DNA of 64,000 nucleotides, taken from contig OX940862.1 in NCBI GenBank assembly GCA_954871525.1, positions 11,924,501-11,988,500 of the forward strand, written 5' to 3'. A program made the translations under genes and the position numbers. The notes under the pieces are model-generated. The model saw nothing but the letters and a program-made list of their open reading frames with translations. It searched no databases and was not told the origin of the DNA. Shown in pieces: positions 36,294 to 59,162 of the stretch. Source of the DNA: Parietaria judaica (lineage: Eukaryota > Streptophyta > Magnoliopsida > Rosales > Urticaceae). The stretch's first letter is position 1. Each line of letters begins with the position of its first letter.

Positions 36294-39221
36294 ATATAGA
36301 TTGTACCAAACTACTACTTAATCTTGTTAAGTTTCTATAATCATACGAAGACACAATTTCAATTATATGATTTTATGAACGATCAATTTAATTCGTTGAG
36401 AGTTGAGACGGTATGAAATTGCACACAAATCACAACTTTCCATCTCGTACTCTTGTAATTCAATCAAACTTATTTTATTAATGCAATGGCGATTGTTAAT
36501 AACAATATGACTTGATTTTTTACACCTTTACCAAACATCAAACTCAAAATTCACTTGGACATGTACAATAGATTTAATCAATTAGAAAAGTGGTCTCTTC
36601 TTCGTGTTACTTTGGGTCAAAGTTCATAAAAAATGAAAATAAAAGAAAATATGATACTAAAGATTCTAAACCAGACAGAAAGACTTGCCATTAACTTTAG
36701 AGTGTACATGGATATATTAATTTAATAGTTATGGCAATTAATTCAAATTCAAATAATCATAAATCAATAGGAGACGAACAAGTTGGGGCATAGTGGAAGA
36801 CAAATTCTTGTATGCAATTGCAAGATAACACTACCAGAAATGATTATGTTTTAATCATTGCAATTCTTTCATTACTTGATTAATTTATTATTACATATGC
36901 TTTCCTTGATCCTTGCAATTTTTTGAGTGATGATTATGGTGATGACCCTATGATTAAAAAATTGTAATATTTGCGGGACCATAATTTATTGCATTAATTG
37001 GAGTCAAACTGTCTGTTTAAATTTAATTAATTAAATCACAAATGGTTAAGAAATTGGCACCAATGAATCATACGACGACAAGGAGAAAATGCTATTATTG
37101 AGAAAGATAAAAAAAAAAGTATGCAAATTTAGTTTAGCAAGTTATTAGCTAATAATTAGTTGAATCGCTAATCAAATTAGTCTGTTTCATGCTAAATGAC
37201 ACTCGAAATTTCCGGCATGTATTTCCTGTTTCCGGACGTTTCAGTTAATCCAATATTGACCATACACTTACTCAGAGCATTAGTCTCGAGTCTCACGGTT
37301 CCTAATTCGTATCACTTAGAGATTAATACAAACATTTTTTAGCGTATCTCCTATAATTTGAGCGAACTTCAAAAACCCGTGTTCTATCCTTTATTTACTG
37401 ATTTATTATACGATGGTATTTATAATCAAAGTATTGATATTTTAAACAATACTTCAGATATATTAACAAATTTTAAGATATATACCTCATATTAAACCGC
37501 TGTGATTTTCTCACTATATTGTGTTGGATTATAAAATTATATCATCACTCGATGACTCTTTATCTATTTCAATATTAGAGAAGAAAAAAAAACTATATAT
37601 TTTCTAAATTATATGTTGTATATTATTATAGCGATTAATGCAACCCTTTGCGACATCTATTTGCTTGCTTCTATTCTTCTAAAAATAATAGATATATTTT
37701 GGTTTACTTTTGATTTGAAGTATTCAATTATGTAATGATGTAAGAAAAGAAAAAAAAGTGTGAACCATCAACAATTTTAACTTGAAATTTGAACCTCTCT
37801 TCGATGTAAAAGTCTGATTTGCTGTTTTTCAATTGCACGTGCTCTATTGACCGCTACTTCTTAGTAATGAGTATGTCTTTGAAAATTATCTTACATTTTT
37901 TTTAATCTATTTATTCTAATTTTGCGTGATGATAGACTTTTAAAGGAAATCACTAGTTAAGAAGCATAGAGATTTGAAACCGGGACAGGCAATCTACAGG
38001 CGGGTTAGCCTGCCTCGGTGTTCCCGTGTGGGCATAAATTGTGGTGTAGATACGGGACTCCGACAAATTAGTCTCTTATTTGTTTCTAAATATAAATATT
38101 TTGTTGTTTTAGCTTTTCAAAGTAATTTTAATTATAATCAAATTATGACAAAAAGTAAATTTGAGAAAAACAAAATCATAATTCTTGTTTCAAACTATTA
38201 AATTTAAATTTATTTGAAATTAATTTAAGAGAAATGGGGATTCCGATTCCGACAGCTCGTTCATGATTGACGATGGTGCAAAGGAAGTTATTTGACGTCA
38301 ATGACCTACCAGTATCACTGAAATGAAGAAAAAAGATTAGAGATCCTTAATTTCTTAGTTTTCAAAACTCGGAGATTGAAGTCCTCTTTCGTTATTCGAT
38401 GTTGAAGTAAAACTCATTGAGGTGTCAAATCATCCCCTCATGTGAACTCTTGCTGAAAATAAATTTGTCATCTTTAAATAGTTATTATCCGTTGAGAGCG
38501 ACAACCCTTTCAATCCGCTGTGTTGGATCACCAGAAATGATAATTTCATTATTATTATGTTGTAGACAACACTATATACAAATTATCTTAGCTCTAAAAT
38601 AATTAAACAGCCTAATTTAAATATAAATATGTGCACAGTCATATACAACTTTATCACGGATTTCCGGCTTCACATCCGTCGTTGCTCTCACTGATTTACA
38701 AGACTGGCTCTGCCACTCCGCCGTACTCTCCCATGCATCTCGATCTGTCAAGATTAGATCTATGCACAATATATTTAGTCAAATATAGTGTGTATATCCT
38801 CTATGCGTTTGATTCCAATCAAATAATATATATAATAATTAGCAATGCGAATAAGAAAAGCGTGAGGAATCCAAAACTGAGCTAACTTGGACGTTTCTTC
38901 AACCATAAACTCGTCATATTTTACCTCTTTTTGACCGTTTACTAATTAATTACCTTGTCCTTACACATTATCTTACCCTAAATATATATATTTTAATATA
39001 TGAACCAATTAATCTTATATGCATGGCGTGTAATTGCTGACTAGTAATAGTAACCGATAAAAGACCTACAGTTTGTTTAAAAAATATTAAGTATATTTTC
39101 AACAATATTTTAAACAATAATATTTTCAAAATATCATTAATTAATTAATTATAATATGGCTAGGGACCCCTAGTAATAAATAAATTCATGTTTCCATGAG
39201 ATCCTTCTTTGTCTTTCTCTC

Positions 39222-39229
39222 TATATATA
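39222..39229 (+). promoter_or_regulatory. TATA box of beta-glucosidase gene 1
   Basis: CTATATATACAAAGAGAGAGTG stands just before the coding start, here TATATATA at 39222-39229. The second beta-glucosidase has the same arrangement (CTCTATATATATAAGAGAGA at about 46916). The box lies only about 29 bp before the first ATG (39258), so transcripts may start so close that ATG 39270 is used instead. Confidence 0.5.
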
Positions 39230-39257
39230 CAAAGAGAGAGTGAATCAAGCACATACC

Positions 39258-44177
<4,920 letters not shown>

Positions 44178-44715
44178 TATTGATCTTCATCAAATTTCAG
44201 ACCCCATATATATTCGCAATTCTAATACTAGATCTACATATTAATCAATAAGCTGGTCAGGAATATTATTATATAGATTGCTGTAATAATTTTGTGGTGA
44301 TATTTATGGAGCTTTGTTCCATAAATAAGCAGTGATAAATATATATGATCTCTCCTTATTGGGACAATTCTGTGCAGATAGTACGTAGATAATTTAAACT
44401 TAACATGCATAATGAGACAAATCCTACAGTAATATCTACGTACTTAACATAGAAATACCCTGGTCGTTTATGAAATAATTAGAAAGCGAAACCCTAGTGG
44501 CTTCTCAAAAATTATGCTTTCCCTCTTTTTTATAATAGGCTAGTTAATCTGAAATTCTCCATAATACGCGTGTATTCTTGTAATAAGTAGTGCTTATGTA
44601 TTCAAGAAGCATACTATTTTTCTAAATTATTATTTTGTTGTTATTCAATAGTTCCACATGACACATGTCTATATATACTATATAAAATGATTGTATCCGA
44701 TTAGAAAGAAAAAAG

Positions 44716-45497
44716 TGTGAATGCCGTTGAGGGCGATTTGCACCACCCTTTTCAATCACAAGAACAATCACACGAACACAAATAATAATGAACAGTTAAT
44801 ATCCTTGATTTATTATATTCCCGAAAGGACACGGTTTCTTCCGTTGAATAACTGGACAATTGAAGGACTGAATTACAATCACTCTTTTTAGATCTCAAAT
44901 TCCCAAACTACTATGAACTTAAGCAGTCGAGAACCCGAGAATACGCTCTTTTCTCTTTAAGGTTTCTCATGTGATAATTTCTGGATCCTCTCTAATGAGG
45001 TTTACATGCATATTTATAGACTTAGGGTTTCTAGAATTCGTTTCCCTTCTTGTTCCTTGAATCTCGCTAGGATTTCCATTCTTCTTGCTTGATTTCTTGC
45101 TGACCTTCCTTGGATACGTTGATAGTCCCACGATTTCCTCAGCTGATTTACTGATTCTCCTTTATTCGTGCGATTCTGACCTTTTTCCTTCATTTAATTC
45201 GACGGGCTTTTGCGATGAACTTTTTCTCGAAAAGCAGCTTCTGTGTGATGAACTACTTCTGCGACGAGCTTCTTCTTCGTAGACTCCTCCTCGAGGATTC
45301 TTCATCGAGGTGCGATGAAGTATTTCATCGCAGATTACTTCCCCTCTAGTTGAACTTTGTCGCGGGTTGGGCTTCCTCGAGTGCACTCCGTCGTTGACCA
45401 ATAGTCAACGAATTTCCATGCCTTCATTCCACGTCGTTTTGGGATAAAACGACATAAGTAGTGTTAAGGAGGGATTTGACAAAATACGACCTTAACA
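44716..45497 (-). mobile_element. Putative solo LTR in reverse orientation
   Basis: Read on the minus strand the segment starts TGTTAAGGTCG and ends about CATTCACA. It carries a TATA-like TATAAATATGCATG about two thirds in, followed by a transcribed-looking stretch (AGAGAAAAGAGCG, GTAATTCAGTCC), as in copia LTRs. It lacks ORFs with gag/pol motifs. No 5-bp target duplication could be matched, so ends are approximate and the call is tentative. Confidence 0.4.
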
Positions 45498-45735
45498 ATC
45501 ACGGCTATATATTTTAAGCTGATTACTTGGAGTACTACATTTCTTCTAAGCTAAAGTCAGATTTCCTCTTTAATTATTAGCTGTTTTTAAATTGCACATG
45601 TTCTTTTAGTAATTAGTTTTTTCATTGAAATTCGCAAAAATAAAATATTTATACATATTATTTTTATTGATTAATACTAATTTGCTTAGTCGTAGACATT
45701 AAAGAAATTACTAGTTAGGCATAATATTAATTTAA

Positions 45736-46520
45736 GGGTTAATTGCGCAATAATGCACAACCTTTGGTCAAGAGGGGTTTTAGGTCCCCAACCTTTCAAT
45801 GTGTGGGCAAAAATACACAACCTTTGTTAAATGTAAAATCCGTTGGTCCTTCCGTTAGGGATGTTAAATTCTGCTGATGTGGCATCGTTAAACTGACAAA
45901 TGGACTGCCAATTTATAATATTAATTGTGTAATTTAATTAATAAGAATAAATTAAATCATATATTTAATTATGATTAAAAAAATTAATACTTTAAAATAA
46001 ATAAATAATTTTTACTCCCCCTAAAAATCTAACAGGCTCTTCGTCAAACATGATTAATTTTTTTGAAAAACGACGGATTATTAAACACGACAAAATTTGC
46101 AAAGATTACATAACGACTAGAATTTTGAAAGAAAAAAAAAACGGCTGATTATTAAAAACAACTGTAATTTAAAAAATGACATAGTAACAAATGTGAATAA
46201 TATTGAAGCACGAGTTCAAAAATAAGAACTACGCGTTAAATAAGTATTGCTCGTTAATTTAAAGTTTTCATTTATTTTTTGAATCATAATTAAAATATTT
46301 AAATTTATTCTTAATAATATGGTTATGTAATTAATATTACAAATTGGCAATCCATTTGCCAGTTTAACGATGCCACATCAACAGAAGTTAACATCCTTAA
46401 CGGAAGGACCAACGAATTTTACATTCAACAAAGGTTGTGTATTTTTGCCCACACTTTGAAAGGTTGGGGACGTAAAACCCCTCTTGACCAAAGGTTGTGC
46501 ATTATTGCTGCAATTAACCC
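45736..46520. mobile_element. Mutator-like foldback element, 785 bp, perfect 9-bp TSD
   Basis: Starts GGGTTAATTGCGCAATAAT and ends ATTATTGCTGCAATTAACCC. The inverted arms are about 270 bp (for example GATGTGGCATCGTTAAACTG against CAGTTTAACGATGCCACATC) around an AT-rich core. TTAATTTAA flanks it at 45727-45735 and 46521-46529, a perfect 9-bp duplication. No transposase frame, so it is non-autonomous. The first eight bases and the TTGGTCAA block are shared with the elements at 25793 and 59779. Confidence 0.92.
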
Positions 46521-46968
46521 TTAATTTAATTTATTCTACTTGATTAGATTTGATACACGATTTACTCTTTTATATATCTGTTTTTTCTCTACATATTTCC
46601 ATTACTTGAGTCTTGATATATGGTTAGTAAAATGAAGAATCTTATAAATATACTATCATCTCACATATATACAGGTGAAAATATTAAATATATATATATA
46701 TTATATTTAATACATCAACTAATCGATGCCATTTGGCGTGTATTAAAGGAGGTGTTGACTTGTAGCCGATAAGCACCTACACGTTTTTTTTAAACAAATA
46801 TTAACAATATAATAAATCCTTTGTCACAATTTTTTAATCACTTCTGTTTTGATCACGTTACAATGATTTAATATTAATATTCGTGTTTCACGAGAGTCTT
46901 CGCTCTCTCTCTCTCTCTATATATATAAGAGAGAGAGAGTGAAACAAACTCATTCGATTAGAGCTTCA

Positions 46969-51834
<4,866 letters not shown>

Positions 51835-52018
51835 TAACATTATTCATCAATAAGCGGATCAGGATTTATTTACATCGATCGTCGTAATAATTTGTATGAA
51901 ACTTTGTTCCATCAATAAACAGAGTGCTAAATGTATAATCTCGATCTGCATGCTATAAATATGTTTGGTAACACTTTTATAAAATCACTAACACACACAA
52001 TTATCTCTTTAAGTTTAC
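51835..52018. other. Short convergent spacer between beta-glucosidase 2 and lipoxygenase 1
   Basis: Only 184 bp separate the two stop codons, so the 3' UTRs of the opposing transcripts probably overlap or abut. Confidence 0.7.
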
Positions 52019-55000
52019 TCAAATGGAAATGCTGTAGGGCACGCCTTTTCCCGTGACGCCGGGTGGCGAAAACGGCTTAAGAAGCTCGTAGGGAATAGTT
52101 CCAGCTCCGTTTCTGTTCCTGAGTTGCGCATTTTTGTTCCTCTCGTCAATGGTCTCTTCGAGCTCCTTCAACTTCGCGTTGAACCTCTCGAATGCAGCCC
52201 TTATCACTGGCTCGTCGGCCCACGACTGCTCCATCTTCTCGCCAAGATACTCCTCGTCGGGCGAGTGGTTCGACAATATATCCAAAACCGCCATCACCTG
52301 CAATGGAGTGGCAGAACCAGGATATGTTCACTCGCGGGCCAAATTTATAAATAATAAATAAAAAAACAAAATTTTTAGTTTTAAAAATCGAGGTCTATGT
52401 AAGTAAATTCCGCCCTTGATGATCACCTGAGTTGCCTGAAGCTGCGACGGAAAGCATTTCAATAGTGCAGCTTCAGGCTTCCTGATGAACTTGTCCCATT
52501 CCTCGTCGGTCGGGTCTTCTGTCGGCATATTGGTTCTCGCGATCGTTGGGCGGTTGGGGAAGTAACCGCCGTACGTGTACTGGCCAAAGTTGACGGCTGC
52601 ATGGTAACCGGACGTGACCCATGCAATCGTCGTTACGATCTCGATTAGGTCTTTTAGGGTTTGGAGACTCGGCCACCACGGCTCATCCTTCTTGTCGGCG
52701 TGGCCCACCGTTCTGATCTCCGTCCACCATGCTTGGAGCTCTTCGTCGGATTCGACGGAGCTAGGGTTTGGATAGTAATGGGAGATGTAGTCGGTCACCC
52801 AGTCCTTAAGGATGTCCCATAAGATGAGGCCATCGTTGGCGTAAGGATAGTCTTCGATGGTGAGCTTTAAGCCGTGTGGTGCTGCAGGATCTTCTATTGC
52901 CATTCCTCTGACACCATGAAAGCAATGGACTTAATTATAAGCATAATTATAACTATACAAGTAATATGATTATATTTATACCTGCTAATGAGATCAGCCG
53001 GCAAGGCCTGCAAATCAAATCGCCAGTCGAGTTCATAAGCGACGGAGCTAAGCTCTGAGGAGTACTTCCCAGGCGTGAAGGCAGTCTCGATGGTTCCACC
53101 GGCGTTGATAAGCGCTTCCCGGGCGAGCGCGTTGATCTCCATCGTATACCGAAAATGAGGACGCAACAGTTTGTAAACCGGGTGAAGCACACTGAGCTGC
53201 CTATTCGCCGCAATTATATAAGGCTCCGTGACACTGTGAGTTTTTAACCTGGGGCAAAAAAAAAAAGAAGGTATATATATAGATGTTGAACATAGTGTTT
53301 TCTTCACCTTTGAATTGATTATTATAATTTGTTATTTTGTGTGGTTTCCATATTTGACTTGTGTAACAATATTGTGAGGAATATCATACAATTTTCTTAG
53401 AATATATAAAAAGAGATTACCATAAATATATATATACACACATGATTTTATTGACATCTTTTATTATTCAAATCAAGACGGAATAATTTGTTCCGGCCGC
53501 TATGATTTGAAGATATTCAAACTAAAATTCTTGTTGCCAAAGTTTTTCATTTCGGTTCGATTTTACGGTTTCTACCTAGCCACCGGCTCACACCTCAATT
53601 TAGTACGTAGCTTATTAATGAATCCTTGGAGAAGGCGACCGGAACACGGTAGAATCTTGCATAATAGTCTAACACTTCAAGATTTTTTACTAGCTAGGCC
53701 GAGCTCGCGACTATTTTTAAAGTGTATTATGTGTTGATTAATCTGTGTTAGTGCTCCGTAATATAGGTTATGTACACGTTGAATTTCTTGACCAAGATAA
53801 AATAAAAATTATGTTTCTATTTCTATTTTTAATATTTCCATATATGTTTAATCTAACTTTATAGTATGGAAGAATGTACCAATGGCTGACAAGTTGATGA
53901 TAGCCAGAATCATGAGCAAGAACATGAGCTTTGGCGATTCTCCAGAGCCACACTTCCGTGGAATGCCAGCTAGGCGTGAACACTTGCCGCCACAGGGGCT
54001 TCTCTTGGGTGGGCGGCCGAGTCAGCTCGATGGCCAGCGGCCTCAACGTACCATCCGGGTTCAGGAAAAAGACCGTTCTCGATCCGTACAAGGTTGTGCC
54101 GTTTTGCTCTCTTACTTTGTGGACGAATGGGAGGAGAAGATCGTGATAGTCCAACATGAAGAGTTTCTTTTTCTTTAAAGCCTGCGAAACCGGTTAATCT
54201 TAATTCTAGAGATCGACACTACGCCAAATTTTAAACTAATTCGTTGATTCATTCTCGGCTACAAAACATATATGAATAACCGAACGAGACGTAATTAAAT
54301 TAACCTAATATAATACCTCGTCAACTCTCATGATGCCACCAATCTCTTGTTTTATCATCGCTGTTGTTATGGCTGATTCTTGTGGACCGTAGATCTCAGG
54401 ATCAAGCTTACTCATGATTGGCCATTCCTGTAGTAACAAGCTTAGCTCAGTCGATCACTTGAAGACATTTGCTCAGTGGTTTGACCATTTATATTCAGAA
54501 TTAGTCAACTCCGTTTGACCAAAAATGCCATACCGTGATCAACCGTATCATGCAAGGGTTGAGCCCAGAAAGAGTTTGCCTTGCAAACTCCTCATCTCTA
54601 AACCAAAAAAACTTGTCCCCTGCAAATAAGTACAATAATAATCCAAATTAAATATAGCCATATATATTCAAGACATATATGATTTATAGTAGTTCTTAAG
54701 AAAGAAATTACTAACGCACGTTATTAGAATAAATATTTCATAGTTTTTGTCAATAAAATTAACTTGCTGGATTGGTTGTATATTTGAATTACTATATAAA
54801 GTTACAGTGTTAAGCCATGTGACCTACAAAATAAATAATCCTGGCTTTATTAGAAGAAAAAGACAAATATCTCACTGTTCATTGTTTCGGGGGTCTCGAA
54901 ACGCAAGACATCCTTGCCAGTATCTTTGAGGGCTTTGACGACACGTGGCATGGCGCTGCGGAGGAAGCCTTCGGTGCCGATGGGAGGAAGGTCGACGCCT

Positions 55001-57521
55001 TGGCTGAAAAGCGAGTCGATGGCGGTGAAGTAGGGGAATCCAAGGTCTTTGTCTGCCATAACCGTCGCAAGGCTCGGCGAAAGCGCGTGCAACACTGAAT
55101 ACAAAGTCTTCGCTTGGAATGTTAGCTGTTTAATCTCCGAGAAGCACTCATCTCGTGGCACATAGAATCGCTTACTCCTTTTCTCCGACAAAGAATCTAC
55201 ATATATAGAATTTTATATGTGAGATTTTTCCTAATGTTATTATTACTTCACTAATTATCACACTTCTCATGTCATACTGTTCTAAATATAAATGTGTTAT
55301 ATATTTTATTTATCTTATTTGCGAAATGAGAGGAATTAATTGTTGATGTAAGTTTTGCTAAACCATAATAAATAACGACAATATATCGTTATTATAGCTA
55401 GGTAGGTTTATAATTTTATTTTTATTGCATGGCTGTGTGACTTTGAAGTCATTAATAGTTTCTTGAATTTTCATATTATTTACTACAACGTTTTAATCGT
55501 GCAACCTTTGGGAATCGTACAAATTAGATATAGATTGACGTGATATCTTGGGCTTTATAAATGTTGTGAAAGCGTAAGGAATAGAATCTCAAGAAAATGA
55601 CAAATTGTTAACAAACCTTATCTAGGGTTAGGACCACATGCATAGTCATGTCACTTCGTATAATTTAATTACATGGTTTTTCAATAATAATATTTACAGA
55701 AGTTAGGACCACGTGATGATACTTGTGGCGTTCCTATAATATTAATACATATCCTATATATTATAATATTGGAATGTATGATGAAGAAAACTACACGTGA
55801 TCATGTAAATTATTTCTCAATTATTTCAGTATAGCAAGGAAGAGTAACAAGTAACTTATGATAAGAAATTTTCTCATTTTTTGGACAATAATACTTCTCG
55901 CTCAAGAGAGTAAACCTTAGATTATATGTGAACTTATTTCGGTGCATTAAAATTAATTCGAACGGACCTGATTCGCAGCGCGGGCGTCCAGTCCGGCAGC
56001 GCCGGGGGTATGGACGGTCTTGGCCACCAAGAGCGGGTCTTTGCAGGTCCCAATGCTTGTCGGGATCGCCCACGTCGTTGTACACATCGTAGTCGTAAAT
56101 TCTCTCGAAATGCTTCCGCTCTCCTTCCCCGTCTCCTCTCAAAGTCTCCAGTTCTAGCTCTCTTAACTCTCTCAATCCACTTGGTGTTTCTGATGGCAAA
56201 TATGACTGCTCAAGTTCACGCAAGGATTAGCAAATACAATACACTAGACTCTATATAGATATGTAGCTTAGCGAAAAACAAAAACTTTGACTCATAAGAC
56301 ATGTACAACTTTAATTTGATTTTCTTATTACTATCGATAAATCATTTTTATAAATTACTACTAGATATTTTGCATAAATCGATCAAATATACTATGTTAA
56401 CTTTAAACTCATTAAATTGTTCCTAAATCTTATTATTATTATTAAAATTTATATGCATGAACAGATATATTATATACATATTACGACATAGTTATTAACT
56501 TTTTTCTGAAAATTATTTATGTCTCTTTAGCAACCAATTTTTGCATGGACACACAGGTAGACATATGCATGAATAATTCATCAAGGAAAATATATAACGT
56601 ACTCACATCAATAAACTTTTGCATACTATAATCACATAGCAAAAACTTTTTCACCGGGAAATTAATGTCTATATTAGTTAGTGAAATAAATTAATTCGTA
56701 AGCCGGAAATTAATCGAAAGAAAGAGAAGATCAATTTTCTACGATCATCATCTTCTAGTTATCGAAAAGAGCATACCTTGGAGGTGAAAAATACTCTTTT
56801 ATGAAAATTGTCAAACTTGGAGTGAACCCATGAGCCACAGACAACATTGAGAGGGCCATTGGAGAAGCCAGAGAGGACTATCTCTGAGATATACATCTCC
56901 TTGTGATGCTCATTCTCCACCAATACTGCTCCAACTTCTCCAAAATCATTTGGAACTTCGAAGCTCGTTTCATACTTGATCCCGTCTTCTTGCTTTCCTA
57001 TCTTGTGGGCAAACCCTTCTTTCGTCCGTTTCTCCTCGTCGGTTTCTACCATTTCAAGTAACTAACATAAGTCCTTACCGCAATTAACCTGCATAGAGAA
57101 TGATACATAATCGATGTTAGAGGGTATATAGTTATTACGTACCGGGATCGAGATCAACACTGACAAGCTCGAGAAGGAGGGATTTCCCAAGCAAGTCCTT
57201 TATGTCATCGATCCGACTGTCGAGGCCAAAGTTTTTGAAAAACCCTAAGACCGTTGGTTGCACGGTCACCACCGCTTTGACAGCTATTGTGTCGGTTTTT
57301 TCTTCCGTTGCTGCTGAACACTCTTCTTCATCATAATCGGTGGCACTACTACTACTACTTGCTATGGCCTTTATGAAGTGATGAAGTCGAACGGCTTTGT
57401 TTTGTCTTCGAAGCACCAACGAGCTTGGCTTCCAGAGGATGGAATAAGGGTTTCCGAGTGAACATTTGAAGAGGGATAGAGTAGAGCTAGGGTTCCTGGT
57501 TTGATGAGGTTTTAGCATCAT
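52019..57521 (-). CDS. Type 2 (plastid) 13-lipoxygenase, gene 1
   Basis: Ten exons on the minus strand: 57521-57143, 57045-56777, 56205-55968, 55196-54876, 54619-54534, 54427-54317, 54181-53880, 53248-52982, 52907-52427 and 52297-52019; 910 aa. It inserts O2 into linoleic/linolenic acid at C-13, the entry to jasmonate and green-leaf volatiles. Residues 1-50 look like a transit peptide, about 75-215 are a PLAT domain, and the rest is the catalytic domain. Iron ligands His563, His568 ([10 protein letters not shown]), His760, Asn764 (YHAAVNFG) and C-terminal Ile910 (YSISI) are all present. Phe in IETAF favours 13- over 9-specificity, and Ala in NALAR favours S-stereochemistry. The last intron (52298-52426) is absent from the sister gene and looks transposon-derived. 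Tandem with the gene at 60776. Confidence 0.93.
52301..52421 (-). mobile_element. Putative hAT-derived intron (introner-like) in lipoxygenase 1
   Basis: On the minus strand the coding sequence reads ...ACTCAG|GTGAT, then 121 bp, then CAG|GTGATGGCGG. CAGGTGAT therefore flanks the 121-bp insert as an 8-bp direct repeat (52422-52429 and 52293-52300). The insert starts CATCAAGGGCGGAATTTAC and ends CCTGGTTCTGCCACTCCATTG, resembling the ends of the hAT-like element at 48067 (GGGCGGATGTAGCTTATAGG; ATCCGGGTTCCCCCACTG). Splicing at the two AG|GT sites in the repeats removes insert plus one repeat and restores the frame exactly. Confidence 0.65.
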
Positions 57522-58958
57522 GCAATGAATGAAGCTTTCTTTCTCCTATATCTCTATACTTGAATAGTTTGTGTGAACTAGTAGTGAGTTAAGTACGTAT
57601 ATGACTATATGAGTATATATTTAGGAATTATGTCTAAATTATTCTCAATTAGCGAAATTACTTACTTTTGAATTATGAAAAATGCTAACGTTCCATGCAT
57701 TGATTACGAAATTATTATATCGTTAATAAATTTATATAGAGATGAGATGTTTTATATATATATTCCAAGTATTTTTAATTCATCATGTATTATGTAAAAC
57801 ACATATCGTCGATATATAAGAGATAAGCATAAGAATACTATATTAATATTCAATAATATGTAATATATATATATATATGGTATGTATACGATTACTAGTC
57901 CCATGTTATACAGTATATGGATTTGACTATTCATCAGGACATTTTTGGAGGTACGTTGAACTTGAAAGTAAGAAAGATTGTTTTTTTTGCTAATCTTAAT
58001 CAAAACTTATTTGTTTACCTTTAATTTAACCATCTCTAATATTAGCAGATAACTCATTATGTATTTTGCGCTTTTTGAAATTGAGCTATACTATAATAAG
58101 TATAAACTTGAGATAGTATAATAGGTGAAAATTATTGCATGATTACAGAATATAGAGTACAGTACAGCACTTACTGAAGTTGAATGTGTTTCGATATCAC
58201 ATATATAGCTAGTAGTATAAAGATTGATTTACAACTTTTAATTGTGTATTTACACTTATTTTAATCGACACAACACTGCCTAATTATCATAAATATTTAA
58301 TAATTTGGTAAAACCGCGGTATCGCGCCGCACCATGGAAAATTTTGTTCTTTTTTATTTATTATTATTTTCTCTTGACATCTTTGGACCACGTTAGTTGG
58401 CATATATAGCTTTTGTAAACTGATAAATTGTCATATGTTTCAATCAACAATTTGCAATTCAGTGATAAATATAACAATTTTGTTTACACGTGATAAGCTA
58501 CACGTTTAGTACTTTTCATGCATATTATAGTGATATATCATATAATATATATATATATATATGTATATATATACACACATTACATTATATCTCGTTCGTA
58601 AGTTAGCAGATATTTTTGTGTGATGAATCAAGATACACGCACCACAAACAATATATCTAGAACCACTCAATATTGTTTTGGCCAGCATTTCATACCAATC
58701 TTATTTGCACCACAAACAGGCCTTCGGCGTTCTCCTTCAAGCTTACTTCACCTCCTCTACATGTTTGAGGTTCGTTCGGCGATGAGATTTTCCAAGATGC
58801 AAGACAACCGCAAACTTCGTAGCAGTTCGAAGTCCGTCGGCAAGCTGAAACTTCTTGAACTCCGTTACAGAAGACTCATGGCAAAAAAAAAAAAACATTG
58901 GATAACATATGAAAGATCGAACTAGCGTAGTAAAAAATGAGAAGCAAATTCACAGAAA

Positions 58959-59162
58959 GTGATAATTTTGTAAACAATTTTGATTGCGGTGTGTTGTACG
59001 GGTTCGAGGTCAACGTAATATATATAGATGCGGGAATGAGACAGTAAACTGACTGTCAAAGTGAGAATTTTCGCAAACCATTTTGATTGCGGGTGTGTCG
59101 AATGGGTTTGAGGTCAACATAATTTATAGATGCGGGAATGAGACAATGAATTGATTGTCAAT
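58959..59162 (+). repeat. Two-copy tandem repeat, period 102 bp
   Basis: Copies 58959-59060 and 59061-59162 share CATTTTGATTGCGG-like, GGTTxGAGGTCAAC and AGATGCGGGAATGAGACA blocks in register, about 80% identical by eye. Non-coding. Confidence 0.85.

Larger units (their letters stand above)
33089..39257. other. Gene-poor AT-rich region with tandem repeats
   Basis: No coding region with a recognisable domain. It contains a triplicated promoter-like unit (33907-34925), a two-copy tandem repeat (35823-36115), a (TA)n run (36258-36288), and otherwise low-complexity AT sequence. GC-richer patches at about 37975-38060 and 38640-38760 open frames of 75-84 codons but look like fragments of old insertions. 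Confidence 0.5.
44178..46968. other. Spacer between the two beta-glucosidase genes
   Basis: Contains the gene 1 3' UTR, a putative solo LTR (about 44716-45497), a 785-bp Mutator-like element (45736-46520) and about 400 bp of AT-rich promoter DNA of gene 2 ending in a CT microsatellite and TATA box. Confidence 0.55.

Noticed and set aside
37974..38060. Sequence with GGGACAGGCAATCTACAGGCGGG considered as a tRNA or organellar fragment
   Set aside because: No cloverleaf pairing or A/B boxes found by eye.
38690..38712. GGCTCTGCCACTCC resembling a hAT terminus
   Set aside because: No matching opposite end or 8-bp flanking duplication was found.
58620..58925. 101-codon frame between the lipoxygenase genes
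   Set aside because: No recognisable domain, no promoter-like context, A-run near its end; most likely chance.
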